Shown: positions 9,910-18,847, numbered from the stretch's first letter. The stretch: 64,000 nucleotides of DNA from an uncultured Clostridia bacterium (GCA_934255135.1 CAKQMV010000001.1:124001-188000); one strand, 5' to 3'. A program made the numbers and translations. The notes: generated by a model from the sequence alone, not told the origin.

Positions 9910-11055
9910 TTGGGTAGAATCAAACTCGAGGACAAGACATTAAGAAGTCATAATAAGAGCGATAAGCCTGACAATATCGTAGAGAAGGAGAACGAGATTT
10001 TCCTTAAGTGCCAGGCTATCGAGGGAGAGCTTCCGTCGTTTATGCGCTCTTATTTCGCTTATCTTCGTGGAAATGTACTTCCGATGACAAGATTGTCTTA
10101 TCTTCATGAGATTAAGTTCTTCCTGAATTACCTTATCAATGAGACCGACCTTACGAAGGCAGAGGATACTCGTAAGATTAAGGCAGAGGAGTTTAATGAA
10201 ATCACCGCTGCTGATATAAATTTATTTATCGATTACTGCAGACGATATGTCGTTGATGATGGTAAGACTGTCACTATGTACGAGAACGGCAACAAGACTC
10301 TCGCAAGAAAGAAGTCTTCCATATCCGTTCTCTTTAAGCAGCTTTACCGCGACGGAATAATCGATAAGAATATTACTGATGCATTTGATCCGATTCGTGT
10401 GCCGAAACCTGGTGAACGAGAGATCAAGGCACTTCAGGACGATGAAGTAATGATCATGCTCGATGCGGTAACGACAGGAGCGGGACTTACCGAGCACGAG
10501 AAGAAGTACTGGGAGAAGACGAAGCTTAGGGACAAGGCGATTCTAACGATTTTTGTCACATACGGTCTCAGACTCTCGGAGCTTCAGCAGCTCAACGTTT
10601 CGTCGTTTAACTTCTCAAGGGGCGAATTTAAGATCTATCGCAAAAGGGGCAAGGAGTCCACGATGCCGGTGAACCGCTCGATTGAGATGGTCGTTACAGA
10701 TTACATTAAGAATGAAAGATCGCATATAACTCCTGCAACAGAAGGTGATGAGGACGCACTTTTCCTTTCAATGCAGGGTAAGAGAATAACTGAAAGAGCC
10801 ATCAGAGCGCTGGTTAAGAAGTATACTTCTATAGCCATGGGAACATCAAGAAGTGGTGGCTACAGCCCGCACAAGCTAAGAGCAACTGCGGCAACAAGCC
10901 TTATCGGAAGAGGAAACTCGATTTTCGATGTTCAGGCGCTTTTGGATCACGAGCAAGTCACAACAACCCAGCTTTACGCTTCGCACAAGATGAACGTAAA
11001 GCGTGACCTTGTTAACAATATGGAATGGGAGCTTGAAAGAAAGGACGATAATTAA
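9910..11055 (+). CDS. Tyrosine recombinase/integrase (XerC/D-like)
   Basis: This 381-residue protein has an N-terminal SAM-like DNA-binding domain and a C-terminal tyrosine recombinase catalytic domain. Catalytic candidates are Arg in YGLRLSEL (near 221), the HxxR motif in SPHKLR (near 320), His in LLDHEQ and the nucleophile Tyr in TTQLYASH (near 355). It starts at TTG 9910, three bases after miaA, with AGGAG nearby. I saw no flanking repeats or attachment sites, so it looks like a resident chromosomal recombinase rather than a phage integrase. Whether it is the functional Xer for dimer resolution cannot be told. Confidence 0.88.
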   Translation: MGRIKLEDKTLRSHNKSDKPDNIVEKENEIFLKCQAIEGELPSFMRSYFAYLRGNVLPMTRLSYLHEIKFFLNYLINETDLTKAEDTRKIKAEEFNEITAADINLFIDYCRRYVVDDGKTVTMYENGNKTLARKKSSISVLFKQLYRDGIIDKNITDAFDPIRVPKPGEREIKALQDDEVMIMLDAVTTGAGLTEHEKKYWEKTKLRDKAILTIFVTYGLRLSELQQLNVSSFNFSRGEFKIYRKRGKESTMPVNRSIEMVVTDYIKNERSHITPATEGDEDALFLSMQGKRITERAIRALVKKYTSIAMGTSRSGGYSPHKLRATAATSLIGRGNSIFDVQALLDHEQVTTTQLYASHKMNVKRDLVNNMEWELERKDDN

Positions 11056-11057
11056 AG

Positions 11058-12350
11058 GTGTCAGAGAACATTTACAACAGATATCTTATTGAGAAGTTCG
11101 GAATCAGTCCGAGAACAATTGAAATTATAGACAGAGCGGAGGCATCCCTTGCAGAGGAATTTGCAGCGCTTGATGATATTACAGCAATCAATCAGCTTAA
11201 GGTGCTTTCAGCTTTTCAGGATAACCATATTAACGCAACTCATTTTGACTGGAGCACAGGCTACGGCTACGATGATCCGGGCAGAGCTGCAGTAGAGAAG
11301 GTTTACTCAACAGTGTTCAACACAGAAGCGGCACTGGTTAGACCTAACATTGTAAACGGAACACATGCGATAGCGTCAACACTTTTTGGCATCCTTAAGC
11401 CGGGTGAAGAGCTTATCTACGCGACAGGATGTCCATACGACACACTTGAGACAGTAATAGGCAAGAACAGCACAGAATTCACCGGAACTTTAATGGATTA
11501 CGGCATTCTGTACAAGGAGGTTCCACTCACTGAGGAGCTCGATGTAGATCTTCCGGCAATTGAAGCGGCAATTACTGACAAGACTAAGGTTGTTGCGATG
11601 CAGAGATCAACAGGCTATGACTGGAGACCTGCAATTTCGCTTGAGTCGATGAGAAAGGTGACTGAGCTTGTTCATTCAATCAGACCTGATATCATCGTTA
11701 TGGCCGACAACTGCTATGGCGAATTTGTTGATACAATCGAGCCGACTGACTTCGGTGTCGATGTAATCGCAGGATCACTTATTAAGAATCCGGGCGGTGG
11801 ACTTGCTCTGTCAGGCGGATACATATGCGGAAAGGAAGAACTGGTTAAGCGAATCAGCTACAGACTCACTTGCCCGGGAATCGGCGATGAGTGCGGACTC
11901 ACTTTTGGCCAGAACAGAAACGTGATGCAGGGACTTTTCCTCGCACCTAAGGTAACAAATTCTGCAGTTAAGGGCGCAATGCTTACAGGAGTTGTCTTCG
12001 ATTCACTCGGTTACGAGGTTATGCCTCGCGCACATTCGAAGAGAAGCGACATTATTCAGGCAATCAAGTTCCTTGATCCTGACAAGCAGGTTGCGTTCTG
12101 CCAGGCTGTACAGGCCGCGTCACCTATTGATTCTTACGTAACGCCAATGCCATGGGATATGCCTGGCTATCAGGATCAGGTAGTAATGGCTGCTGGTGCA
12201 TTCGTCCAGGGTTCATCCATCGAGATGAGTGCCGATGCGCCGCTTAGAGAACCATATATCGCATATTATCAGGGCGGACTCACATATGAACATGCAAGAT
12301 TCGGAGTCATCAAGAGCCTTGATGAGCTGATCAAGAGGGGTCTGATATAA
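11058..12350 (+). CDS. Methionine gamma-lyase-like PLP enzyme (aluminium-resistance protein family)
   Basis: A fold-type I PLP protein of 430 residues in the family annotated as aluminium resistance or methionine gamma-lyase-like (YnbB). The probable PLP lysine lies in GSLIKNPGGGLALSGG near residue 243; MADNCYGEFVD carries the usual Asp contacting the cofactor ring. In vivo substrate is unknown for this family. Translation starts at GTG 11058, three bases after the recombinase stop, so it is co-translated with it. Downstream is a VTT membrane protein after two bases. Confidence 0.85.
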   Translation: MSENIYNRYLIEKFGISPRTIEIIDRAEASLAEEFAALDDITAINQLKVLSAFQDNHINATHFDWSTGYGYDDPGRAAVEKVYSTVFNTEAALVRPNIVNGTHAIASTLFGILKPGEELIYATGCPYDTLETVIGKNSTEFTGTLMDYGILYKEVPLTEELDVDLPAIEAAITDKTKVVAMQRSTGYDWRPAISLESMRKVTELVHSIRPDIIVMADNCYGEFVDTIEPTDFGVDVIAGSLIKNPGGGLALSGGYICGKEELVKRISYRLTCPGIGDECGLTFGQNRNVMQGLFLAPKVTNSAVKGAMLTGVVFDSLGYEVMPRAHSKRSDIIQAIKFLDPDKQVAFCQAVQAASPIDSYVTPMPWDMPGYQDQVVMAAGAFVQGSSIEMSADAPLREPYIAYYQGGLTYEHARFGVIKSLDELIKRGLI

Positions 12351-12352
12351 CT

Positions 12353-13081
12353 ATGTTTGGCAAGAGGGACGACGAAGCAAAGAAAATACTGGCATGGATC
12401 AAGCTATGTACACTGCTTATAATCGTGGTGGGCATCCCATTGTTCCTTGCGGTCTTCTACAGAGATTATATCTTTGATACGAAGTGGCTTCAGTCGCTGC
12501 CTCTACGTCTGAGCGCGGGCAAAAGCAAAGCAGTCGCTGTGCTGGTTCTTATCACCGCACAGGCAGCTCAGGTTGTCATATCGTTTATTCCCGCAGGACC
12601 GTTTCAGATTGCAGCAAGCTATCTGTACAGCGTGGGAATGGCACTTCTTATTTCGCTTGTAGGCTGTGTTATTGGAAGCATAATTGCTTTTCAGCTGGCA
12701 AGAGTACTCGGACTTGAAGCGATGGAGGTAATCTGGGGCAAGGAGAAATTTCAGAAATACCACGCGAAGCTTAATGAATCTAAGGCGCTTGCACTTGTAT
12801 TTCTGTTATATATTATTCCTGCTATTCCTAAGGATATGATCTGCTATGTTGCAGGTCTTACGAATCTCAAGCTGTCTGACTTCATAATAGTCTCGACGGC
12901 TGCGAGAATTCCGGCAATGATAGGAAACCTGCTTATCGGATACTTTATGGCACAGCATAACTACTATGGTGTAGCTGTTACAGTGCTTATTATTGCGCTT
13001 ATAGCCCTTATGGCTATAATATACAGAGATAAACTTATGAAGATTACGGAGCATCCGTTTTTCAAAAGAAAGGAACGTTAG
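12353..13081 (+). CDS. VTT-domain (TVP38/TMEM64, DedA-related) membrane protein
   Basis: A 242-residue polytopic protein with about five to six hydrophobic segments. The conserved VTT core is visible: FIPAGPFQIAASYLYSVG, then GCVIGSIIAFQLARVLG and a later YIIPAIPKDMICYVAGLT segment. VTT proteins act in lipid transbilayer movement in several organisms, but no specific role is shown here. It is packed two bases after the PLP enzyme and three before the YbaK gene. Confidence 0.85.
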   Translation: MFGKRDDEAKKILAWIKLCTLLIIVVGIPLFLAVFYRDYIFDTKWLQSLPLRLSAGKSKAVAVLVLITAQAAQVVISFIPAGPFQIAASYLYSVGMALLISLVGCVIGSIIAFQLARVLGLEAMEVIWGKEKFQKYHAKLNESKALALVFLLYIIPAIPKDMICYVAGLTNLKLSDFIIVSTAARIPAMIGNLLIGYFMAQHNYYGVAVTVLIIALIALMAIIYRDKLMKITEHPFFKRKER

Positions 13082-13084
13082 ATA

Positions 13085-13576
13085 ATGGCTAAATCAGCAT
13101 CTAAAGCATCAAAGACCAATGCAATGCGCCAGCTTGATCAGGCAGGCATTGAGTACGGATTCTTTGAGTATGAATATAGTGAAGATGATCTTTCGGGAAA
13201 CCACGCGGCAGAGTTTCTTGGTGTCTCAGAGGATGAGATGTTTAAGACTCTCGTAACGCGAGGTGACGATAATATGTTATCGGTATTTGTTATTCCTGTA
13301 AGCGGAAACCTGGATCTGAAGAAGGCTGCTAAGGCATCTCACCATAAGAAAGTGGAGATGATTCATGTTAAGGAGCTTGTAGGTCTAACAGGATACATGA
13401 GGGGAGGCTGCTCGCCAATTGGAATGAAGAAGAGCTATCCTACATATATTGACGAGACATGTATTCTCTATGACAAGATTTACGTGTCTGCTGGTAAGAG
13501 AGGGGAGATGCTTTCAATTAATCCTGAGATCCTGCTTGAGTTTATCGGTGCTGAGACAGCGGATCTTACTAAATAA
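13085..13576 (+). CDS. ybaK: Cys-tRNA(Pro)/Cys-tRNA(Cys) deacylase, YbaK/EbsC family
   Basis: A 163-residue YbaK-domain protein. The family pattern is clear: AMRQLDQAGIEYGFFEYEY near the N-terminus, MFKTLVTRGDDN, the AKASHHKKVEMIHVKEL segment, and GYMRGGCSPIGMKK. YbaK hydrolyses mischarged Cys-tRNA(Pro) in trans. It is the last gene of the co-directional run before the LexA-controlled gene; no strong terminator hairpin was seen after it. Confidence 0.92.
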   Translation: MAKSASKASKTNAMRQLDQAGIEYGFFEYEYSEDDLSGNHAAEFLGVSEDEMFKTLVTRGDDNMLSVFVIPVSGNLDLKKAAKASHHKKVEMIHVKELVGLTGYMRGGCSPIGMKKSYPTYIDETCILYDKIYVSAGKRGEMLSINPEILLEFIGAETADLTK

Positions 13577-13606
13577 GAATATATTGTTATAACAAAATAA
13601 AATTTG

Positions 13607-13680
13607 CGAACAATTGTTTGTTTTTCCTATTGACAAACAGTTGTTCGTTTTTTATAATATAGAAAACGAACAAACATTCG
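13607..13680 (+). promoter_or_regulatory. SOS promoter with three LexA (DinR-type) boxes
   Basis: A consensus promoter, TTGACA at 13630-13635 and TATAAT at 13653-13658 with a 17-base spacer, is surrounded by three sites resembling the Gram-positive LexA consensus CGAAC-N4-GTTCG: 13607-13620 (CGAACAATTGTTTG), 13634-13647 (CAAACAGTTGTTCG, overlapping the -35) and 13667-13680 (CGAACAAACATTCG, a weaker match just after the -10). Three sites imply tight SOS repression of the downstream gene. Confidence 0.85.
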
Positions 13681-13712
13681 ATTTTCATTAAGTCATTTAA
13701 GAGGTGAACATC

Positions 13713-14015
13713 ATGAGAAGAGCACATTACAGAATTACATCACCAGTAAGATTTTTCACATTTATACTATTTGTTGTTGTTCTCACAGTATTCGGACTGT
13801 CAACAGTTATTTCAGCTAACTCTGCTGAGGCCGCTACTGTTAACACATACAAGCAGATTACAGTTCAGTCCAACGATTCACTCTGGTCAATTGCAGACGA
13901 TTACTGCGATGAATCAGAAGATGTTCGCGATAAGATTGATGAGCTTAAGGAGATCAATGATCTTTCAGGAGACGAGCTGCAGGCAGGAGATGTTCTATTC
14001 GTGCCTGTAGGCTAG
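13713..14015 (+). CDS. yneA: YneA-like SOS-induced cell-division inhibitor (TM plus LysM)
   Basis: A 100-residue protein with one N-terminal membrane segment (FFTFILFVVVLTVFGLSTVI) and a C-terminal LysM domain (YKQITVQSNDSLWSIADDYC ... GDVLFVPVG). Length and architecture match Bacillus YneA, which blocks septation during DNA damage. A GTG at 13704 is in frame, but the ATG at 13713 has AAGAGGTG at ideal spacing. Three LexA boxes control it. Unlike the Bacillus arrangement, lexA is not adjacent. Function is inferred from architecture plus regulation. Confidence 0.8.
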   Translation: MRRAHYRITSPVRFFTFILFVVVLTVFGLSTVISANSAEAATVNTYKQITVQSNDSLWSIADDYCDESEDVRDKIDELKEINDLSGDELQAGDVLFVPVG

Positions 14016-14087
14016 TCGTATTATAAGCTATCTAGATATGAGCATAACTCCCTGAACCTCATATTGTAGATATATAGTGTTTTTCAT

Positions 14088-14140
14088 GAAAAATGGAGCA
14101 TAAGAGACTCTTGCATCCTCGTCTCTATGCTCCATTTTTC
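14088..14140. terminator. Bidirectional hairpin terminator between convergent genes
   Basis: Arms of about 20 bases (GAAAAATGGAGCATAAGAGAC and its complement with one bulged base) surround a short loop. The hairpin is A-rich on one side and T-rich on the other, so it can serve both the yneA-like gene (+) and the facing desulfidase-type gene (-). Confidence 0.75.
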
Positions 14141-14184
14141 GTGCTGTATTCTAAATAATTGTAGTATAGTTGCAGACCTGCTGA

Positions 14185-15495
14185 TTATTTGCTGCTCATG
14201 ATATCAACGATTACGCCCTCAGTCTGCACCATACCTGGTGATGCTATGAGGCCCATATTTCTCATTGTATCCTCTGCTGTAAGTCCATTGATACCATGTA
14301 TGCCAGGAATTCCTACCTTCTTCATAGCAAGCTCTGCTGCCCTGAATGCTGCATCAGTAGCAACAATTCCCTTCATAGCACAGCCGTGGTTACCTCCATC
14401 ACAGATCATTCCTGTAATTCCGGCAGACATATTAAGAATTGTCTGACTGATCTCATCATATCCGCCGCCCATAAGAAGTGTAAGACCACATGCCATACCT
14501 GTTCCTGCAGCAATTCCACAGCCGCAGAAGGCTGAAAGCTTGCCGGAGTATTCCTTGATATACATGCAGATAAGATATGAAAGTGCTGTAGCTCTAAGAA
14601 GCTTCTCGTCAGTATCCTCGTTCATTGCTGAATGGAAATACGCATACAGAGGCATTGTAGCAATGATTCCGTGAGCTCCGCTACCAGTGATACTCATTGC
14701 AGGTCTTGAAAGGCCAAGTACTCTTGCCTCAATAGCTCCATTGCACAGAAGCTGAGCAGTGGAGAGGGGATTATCAGAAATCCTGGTATTATTATTTAAT
14801 TCAAAGAACTGATGTGCAATAACGGCTCTGTCTGATGAAAGTCCTTCGTCTAGAAGTGCAAGATTCATCTCAAAAGCATCACTTATAAAGGATATTTCAT
14901 CTGCTGGAACTGAATTAACGTAATCAATTATTTCCTTAAGCGATACCTTGTGGATATATGGAACATTCTGCTCCATAGCTTCAGATACGCCAGAATTCGA
15001 GGCATCTGAAAGGGTACAAGCGCTCTCTTCTTTAGCGAACACCTGTTCATTATTCTTAGTTATGCTTACAATATTAGTATGGCTGCCTCTGATGGATACT
15101 GTACATGAATCAGCTTCTGTTTCAACAGTTGCATCAATAGTAATATCTGAACTGATATAATCCATCCATACATCAACAATTCCAGAATCAACCATAGCAG
15201 CTGCAGCGTCATCATCTTCAGGTGTGATATATGTAAGTGACTCAAGACCTAAATCTGCACGGGCAGCTACAGCACCAAGTGCAGCCGCATATAAATTACC
15301 AAAGCGGCTTGAATTAGGGATACCGCATGTAAAAGCATTCTTATACATACCTGAATTTAAAGCTACCTTAACAGCCTTAACCTGACCATCTGTATGATTT
15401 CTTGCAGTTGCAACAGCAAAGGCGATAGCACCAGGTTCAGTAACTCCAAATGCAGGCTTCATATCGTCATATATTAATTTAGAAAGGTTATGCAT
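14185..15495 (-). CDS. cyuA: L-cysteine desulfidase/UPF0597 family Fe-S enzyme (CyuA/YhaM-like)
   Basis: A 436-residue protein related to the alpha subunit of Fe-S serine dehydratases. Family features are KPAFGVTEPGAIAFA near the N-terminus, CGCGIAAGTGMACG near residue 323, and ICDGGNHGCAMK near the C-terminus, whose cysteines probably hold a [4Fe-4S] cluster. CyuA-type enzymes degrade cysteine to pyruvate, ammonia and sulfide under anaerobiosis. An in-frame TTG lies seven codons upstream, but ATG 15495 follows GGAGG at good spacing. No cysteine importer gene is adjacent. Confidence 0.83.
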   Translation of the reverse strand: MHNLSKLIYDDMKPAFGVTEPGAIAFAVATARNHTDGQVKAVKVALNSGMYKNAFTCGIPNSSRFGNLYAAALGAVAARADLGLESLTYITPEDDDAAAAMVDSGIVDVWMDYISSDITIDATVETEADSCTVSIRGSHTNIVSITKNNEQVFAKEESACTLSDASNSGVSEAMEQNVPYIHKVSLKEIIDYVNSVPADEISFISDAFEMNLALLDEGLSSDRAVIAHQFFELNNNTRISDNPLSTAQLLCNGAIEARVLGLSRPAMSITGSGAHGIIATMPLYAYFHSAMNEDTDEKLLRATALSYLICMYIKEYSGKLSAFCGCGIAAGTGMACGLTLLMGGGYDEISQTILNMSAGITGMICDGGNHGCAMKGIVATDAAFRAAELAMKKVGIPGIHGINGLTAEDTMRNMGLIASPGMVQTEGVIVDIMSSK

Positions 15496-15535
15496 ATCAT
15501 TTATCCTCCGATTCAATAAATCAGCTTATAGGGCA

Positions 15536-15565
15536 ATTATAGCACTATTAATTATATAAAAACAA
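15536..15565 (-). promoter_or_regulatory. Probable promoter of the cysteine desulfidase gene
   Basis: On the minus strand, TTGTTT (15560-15565) and TATAAT (15536-15541) are separated by 18 bases, about 40 bases upstream of the start codon. The -35 is imperfect. No operator was recognised. Confidence 0.5.
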
Positions 15566-15674
15566 AGGTATAGCAATATGGTGTGGGTATAAAAAACTGC
15601 TTAAATCGAAAATTTCGGCCGCAGTTATACAGGGTTGGCAAGTTCCTGTGTTTCTATATCAGTTCATGTTTATT

Positions 15675-15708
15675 AACTATTCCGAAAATTATGATTTTAG
15701 GAATAGTT
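15675..15708 (-). terminator. Hairpin downstream of the YerC-type gene
   Basis: AACTATTCCGAAAAT pairs with ATTTTAGGAATAGTT at 14 of 15 positions around a four-base loop. It lies just beyond the stop of the minus-strand regulator gene. There is no clear T-run, so it may be a weak terminator or an mRNA-stabilising hairpin. Confidence 0.45.
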
Positions 15709-15743
15709 GTGTCTATCTTATATTAGAGAATAGCCTTTATGGA

Positions 15744-16091
15744 CTACTTATCCTCCTCTGCAGCTTCAGTTGCCTCTTCCGGAGACTCATAAGATTCTGA
15801 AGCTTCAGAGCCATATAATCTGTCGAGAACCATCTTATATCCGCCTGGACCATATCTTAGACATTTATTAACTCTTCCGATTGTTGCTGAGCTTGCTCCT
15901 GTAAGCTTAATTATCTCATTAAAAACCTTGCCCTCATTAAGAAGTCTTGCAACCTCAAATCTGCTTGTCAAATCCCTAAGCTCATTAATAGTACATATAT
16001 CTTCAAAGAAAGCATCGCATTCTTCTCTTGAGTTTAATGAAAGTACCGCATCATAGAAACTATCCTTATTCTTGAATTCAATCGGACTCAT
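15744..16091 (-). CDS. YerC/YecD family TrpR-related DNA-binding protein
   Basis: A 115-residue protein with a Trp-repressor-like helical fold. The FKNKDSFYDAVLSL start, ELRDLTSRFEVARLL and a helix-turn-helix in TGASSATIGRVNKCL match YerC/YecD proteins of Bacillota. The tail from about residue 95 is acidic (ESYESPEEATEAAEEDK). Ligand and targets are unknown. GAGGAGAG precedes the ATG. It is monocistronic as far as can be seen. Confidence 0.87.
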   Translation of the reverse strand: MSPIEFKNKDSFYDAVLSLNSREECDAFFEDICTINELRDLTSRFEVARLLNEGKVFNEIIKLTGASSATIGRVNKCLRYGPGGYKMVLDRLYGSEASESYESPEEATEAAEEDK

Positions 16092-16200
16092 GTCTTCTCT
16101 CCTCTCACATTAAATCTTATCCTATATTATAACAATTTATTTAACAAATTAGTACTTTAACTTGCTAAATTCTAATTAATCATAGATTTTATTACATAAG

Positions 16201-16228
16201 AAAAGCACCTCATTAAAGAAGTGCTTCC
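16201..16228 (-). terminator. Terminator after the CHAP-domain gene
   Basis: On the minus strand, AAGCAC pairs with GTGCTT around an AT-rich loop and is followed by TTTCTT, about 20 bases after the CHAP gene stop. Confidence 0.55.
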
Positions 16229-16246
16229 GTTTACCATTATTGTAAA

Positions 16247-16867
16247 TTACTTGATATCTACAACGCCATATCCGAGAATTACTGGGTTCTTAACATCGTA
16301 TCTCTTTCTCCTGCATCGGTCACTTGAATTTCCTTCAACAGTGAAAACCTTATCATCAACGACGCCTGTTACAATTCCGGTGTGATCTACCCATCCGTCA
16401 CCTTCCCAATCAAAGAAGATTACATCTCCACCCTTAGGAACTTCTCCGCCATCGAGCCACTTGCCCTTGCTCTTAAACCACTTAACAGCAGGAACACAGT
16501 CAGCATACTTGATTACAGTTCCGTCCTTAAGAAGGCCGTTCTCGTTAGCACACCAGGATACGAAGGTTGCACACCATGGAACATGGCTGTCATATCCATA
16601 CCATGACCAGAACTTGTCACCCTTGTTGTTCTTAGTTGTTGCCTGCGATACGGCGGTCTTAACCATTGGATTGTTATCATCAATATTGCGTGTTGCTATA
16701 TCCTTCTCATAACGCTTATTACCTATGAAAATTCCACCATATACGGCAATCGCAACCGCAAGAATAACAATAAGGAGGCGCAGAATATTAAGAGTCCTGC
16801 GCTTCCTTGCTCTCTTACGTCTAATTAATTCTCTTCTAATCTGTTCATCAGTCATCTGTGTACTCAT
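16247..16867 (-). CDS. Membrane-anchored CHAP-domain amidase/peptidase
   Basis: A 206-residue protein with a basic N-terminus, one membrane segment (LRLLIVILAVAIAVYGGIFIG, residues about 29-50) and an extracytoplasmic CHAP domain. The catalytic Cys is in VPWCATFVSWC and the His in GWVDHTGIV; the VEGNSSDRCRRKRY segment follows. CHAP proteins cut peptidoglycan peptides or amide bonds. It lies 18 bases downstream of the antiporter on the same strand, with a TATAAT-like sequence in the gap, so it may also have its own promoter. Substrate unknown. Confidence 0.82.
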   Translation of the reverse strand: MSTQMTDEQIRRELIRRKRARKRRTLNILRLLIVILAVAIAVYGGIFIGNKRYEKDIATRNIDDNNPMVKTAVSQATTKNNKGDKFWSWYGYDSHVPWCATFVSWCANENGLLKDGTVIKYADCVPAVKWFKSKGKWLDGGEVPKGGDVIFFDWEGDGWVDHTGIVTGVVDDKVFTVEGNSSDRCRRKRYDVKNPVILGYGVVDIK

Positions 16868-16885
16868 AATACGTACATTATACCA

Positions 16886-18049
16886 CTAAGCGGATTCGCG
16901 CTCCATAACCTTCTTAAGAAGTACAGGAGTAATTATTGTAGTAACAATTACAACTACTACGATTGCAGGGAATAATGATTCATTAACAAGTCCTGCTGCG
17001 TAACCCTTCTGAGCGACAATAAGTGCAACCTCACCACGGCTGATCATACCGATACCAACCTGAAGTGCCTCGTGGTTTGTATACTTGAACATCTTAGCAC
17101 CAAGTCCGCACGCAACAAGCTTTGTAATAATTGCTACGATAGCAAGAATTACAGAGAATACTGCAACAGATGTGCCAATTGAATCAAGGTTAACCTTCAG
17201 ACCAATTGAAGCAAAGAAAATTGGGCTGAAGAACAGGTATGAAACCGGTTCGAGCTTTCTTCTGAGCTTTGATCTGACCTCACACTTTGACAGAAACATT
17301 CCTAGCATATAAGCGCCTGTAATATCTGCTACACCGAAGTACTCCTCTGATGCAAATGCAATAAACAGACATGCAGCAACTGCAAATATTGAATGACGTC
17401 TGCTTCTCAAAGCCTTATCAAGATTATCCTTGTTCTTCGTAATAATGAAGCCGAGCAGAATAATCAGAACTGCGTAAATAACGATTTTGCCAAGAACCTG
17501 TACGAGTGAAACGCTGTCGTCTACAAGGCTCAGTACAACAGTAAGAACGATGATACCCATAATATCGTCGATTACCGCAGCACCCATAATAGTGCTTCCT
17601 ACACGTCCCTCAAGCTTACCAAGCTCTCTTAAAGCCTCTACAGTGATACTTACAGAAGTTGCAGCAAGAATTACACCTACGAAGACAGCCTTAAGAATTC
17701 CGCTGTTTGCTGGGTCATTGCCAAAATAAAGGTGGTACGCCGCTGCTCCTCCGACGATTGGGAATATTACTCCCAGAAGTGCAACCACAAAGCATGGTAC
17801 TCCATTCTTCTTAAGCTCAGTGGTGTCGGTGTCAAGTCCGGCATTAAACATCAGAAGAATTACACCAATTTCCGCTGTGTTTGCAATAAAGTCTGTTTCG
17901 CTTATTAAGCCAAAGCCGCCTGGACCAATTAGAACACCGGCAAGAAGCGCTCCTACAACCTCTGTCAGGTGGAATCTTCCGGTGATATCACCGAGCACCT
18001 TAGTCGAGATAAGTATGATAGCGATACTTACTAGATACATATAATCCAT
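16886..18049 (-). CDS. Cation:proton antiporter, CPA2 family
   Basis: A 387-residue polytopic protein (about 11-12 membrane segments) of the KefB/NapA-type Na+(K+)/H+ exchangers. Features include LLAGVLIGPGGFGLI, LLMFNAGLDTD and MGAAVIDDIMGIIVLT, with the paired acidic residues used for ion/proton exchange. No C-terminal TrkA/RCK domain follows. An in-frame GTG seven codons upstream exists, but ATG 18049 follows GAGGAG at correct spacing. Ion specificity cannot be assigned. Confidence 0.87.
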   Translation of the reverse strand: MDYMYLVSIAIILISTKVLGDITGRFHLTEVVGALLAGVLIGPGGFGLISETDFIANTAEIGVILLMFNAGLDTDTTELKKNGVPCFVVALLGVIFPIVGGAAAYHLYFGNDPANSGILKAVFVGVILAATSVSITVEALRELGKLEGRVGSTIMGAAVIDDIMGIIVLTVVLSLVDDSVSLVQVLGKIVIYAVLIILLGFIITKNKDNLDKALRSRRHSIFAVAACLFIAFASEEYFGVADITGAYMLGMFLSKCEVRSKLRRKLEPVSYLFFSPIFFASIGLKVNLDSIGTSVAVFSVILAIVAIITKLVACGLGAKMFKYTNHEALQVGIGMISRGEVALIVAQKGYAAGLVNESLFPAIVVVVIVTTIITPVLLKKVMERESA

Positions 18050-18162
18050 TTTGTCTTTCTCCTCTCTCACAAAACTAGTCTCTATCCTAACCTCACGAGA
18101 TGTTAGTTTTGCGAATGAATTGTGTCGAGAATGTGATATAAGGTGTATTTCGTGTATTTAAA

Positions 18163-18191
18163 TTGAATCTTTTATGTTCTTAAACTATAAT
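18163..18191 (+). promoter_or_regulatory. Promoter of the 18219 gene
   Basis: TTGAAT (18163-18168) and TATAAT (18186-18191) with a 17-base spacer sit 27 bases before the start codon, with GAGGGG as the ribosome site. Confidence 0.65.
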
Positions 18192-18218
18192 ATATAGTTA
18201 GAAATACGAGGGGTAATT

Positions 18219-18806
18219 ATGAGTAAGAATAAGAAGAGCAATATATTTAATTCAATAGGATGCCTGCTTACGCTGGTAATTGTAGCTGGTGTATTTATAT
18301 TCCTGACAGGACGTGTTGCAGACTACACATATAATAAGAATGTCGCCAATGAGCACTTTACCAAGCAGGATACATATAAGATGTCCGAATATAGCGAAGA
18401 GAACGCTACAGCCGTTGTTAAAGCCCTTCTGAAGGGTGATAAGGATGATATCACAGATCTGATGATTGATAAGAATGCAGATGTTGATAAGATTATCAAC
18501 TACGCAGACTGGACTAAGGCATCAGAGAAGGATATCCGAACACTCGGTGGTGGAAGCTATAGATCAGAGCCTGATAAGGACGGTCGTATGGACTTCGGTG
18601 AGATATACTGGATCAAGGCTGGCAAGAAGACTTATATCCTATATGTTCAGACTGTATGCTCAAGATATGGCAAGGCCAACGATGGAGTTCAGGCAATTGC
18701 AGCAACAACATGGGAGCACTACGATGCCATTGACTGGGCATGGGAGTGGCAGGATGATAATCAGACTGTGATGGCTGGCAAGCCTTTCCCTGGATATGAA
18801 CTCTAA
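18219..18806 (+). CDS. Hypothetical membrane-anchored extracytoplasmic protein
   Basis: A 195-residue protein I do not recognise. It has a short basic N-terminus (MSKNKKSN), one membrane segment (GCLLTLVIVAGVFIFLTG, residues about 14-31) and a soluble domain predicted outside. The region from about residue 60 (ENATAVVKALLKGDKDDITDLM) followed by a beta-rich part ending in aromatic DAIDWAWEW resembles small NTF2-like/DUF-type secreted domains, but no family is assigned. It has its own promoter and terminator, so it is monocistronic between two minus-strand blocks. Confidence 0.75.
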   Translation: MSKNKKSNIFNSIGCLLTLVIVAGVFIFLTGRVADYTYNKNVANEHFTKQDTYKMSEYSEENATAVVKALLKGDKDDITDLMIDKNADVDKIINYADWTKASEKDIRTLGGGSYRSEPDKDGRMDFGEIYWIKAGKKTYILYVQTVCSRYGKANDGVQAIAATTWEHYDAIDWAWEWQDDNQTVMAGKPFPGYEL

Positions 18807-18847
18807 GACACGTATTCAATAATATTACAATATAATAACGAACAGCA

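Noticed and set aside
9910..11055. Integrase as evidence of a prophage or genomic island
   Set aside because: Both flanks are tightly packed housekeeping genes with coupled translation; no att repeats, phage genes or composition shift were seen.
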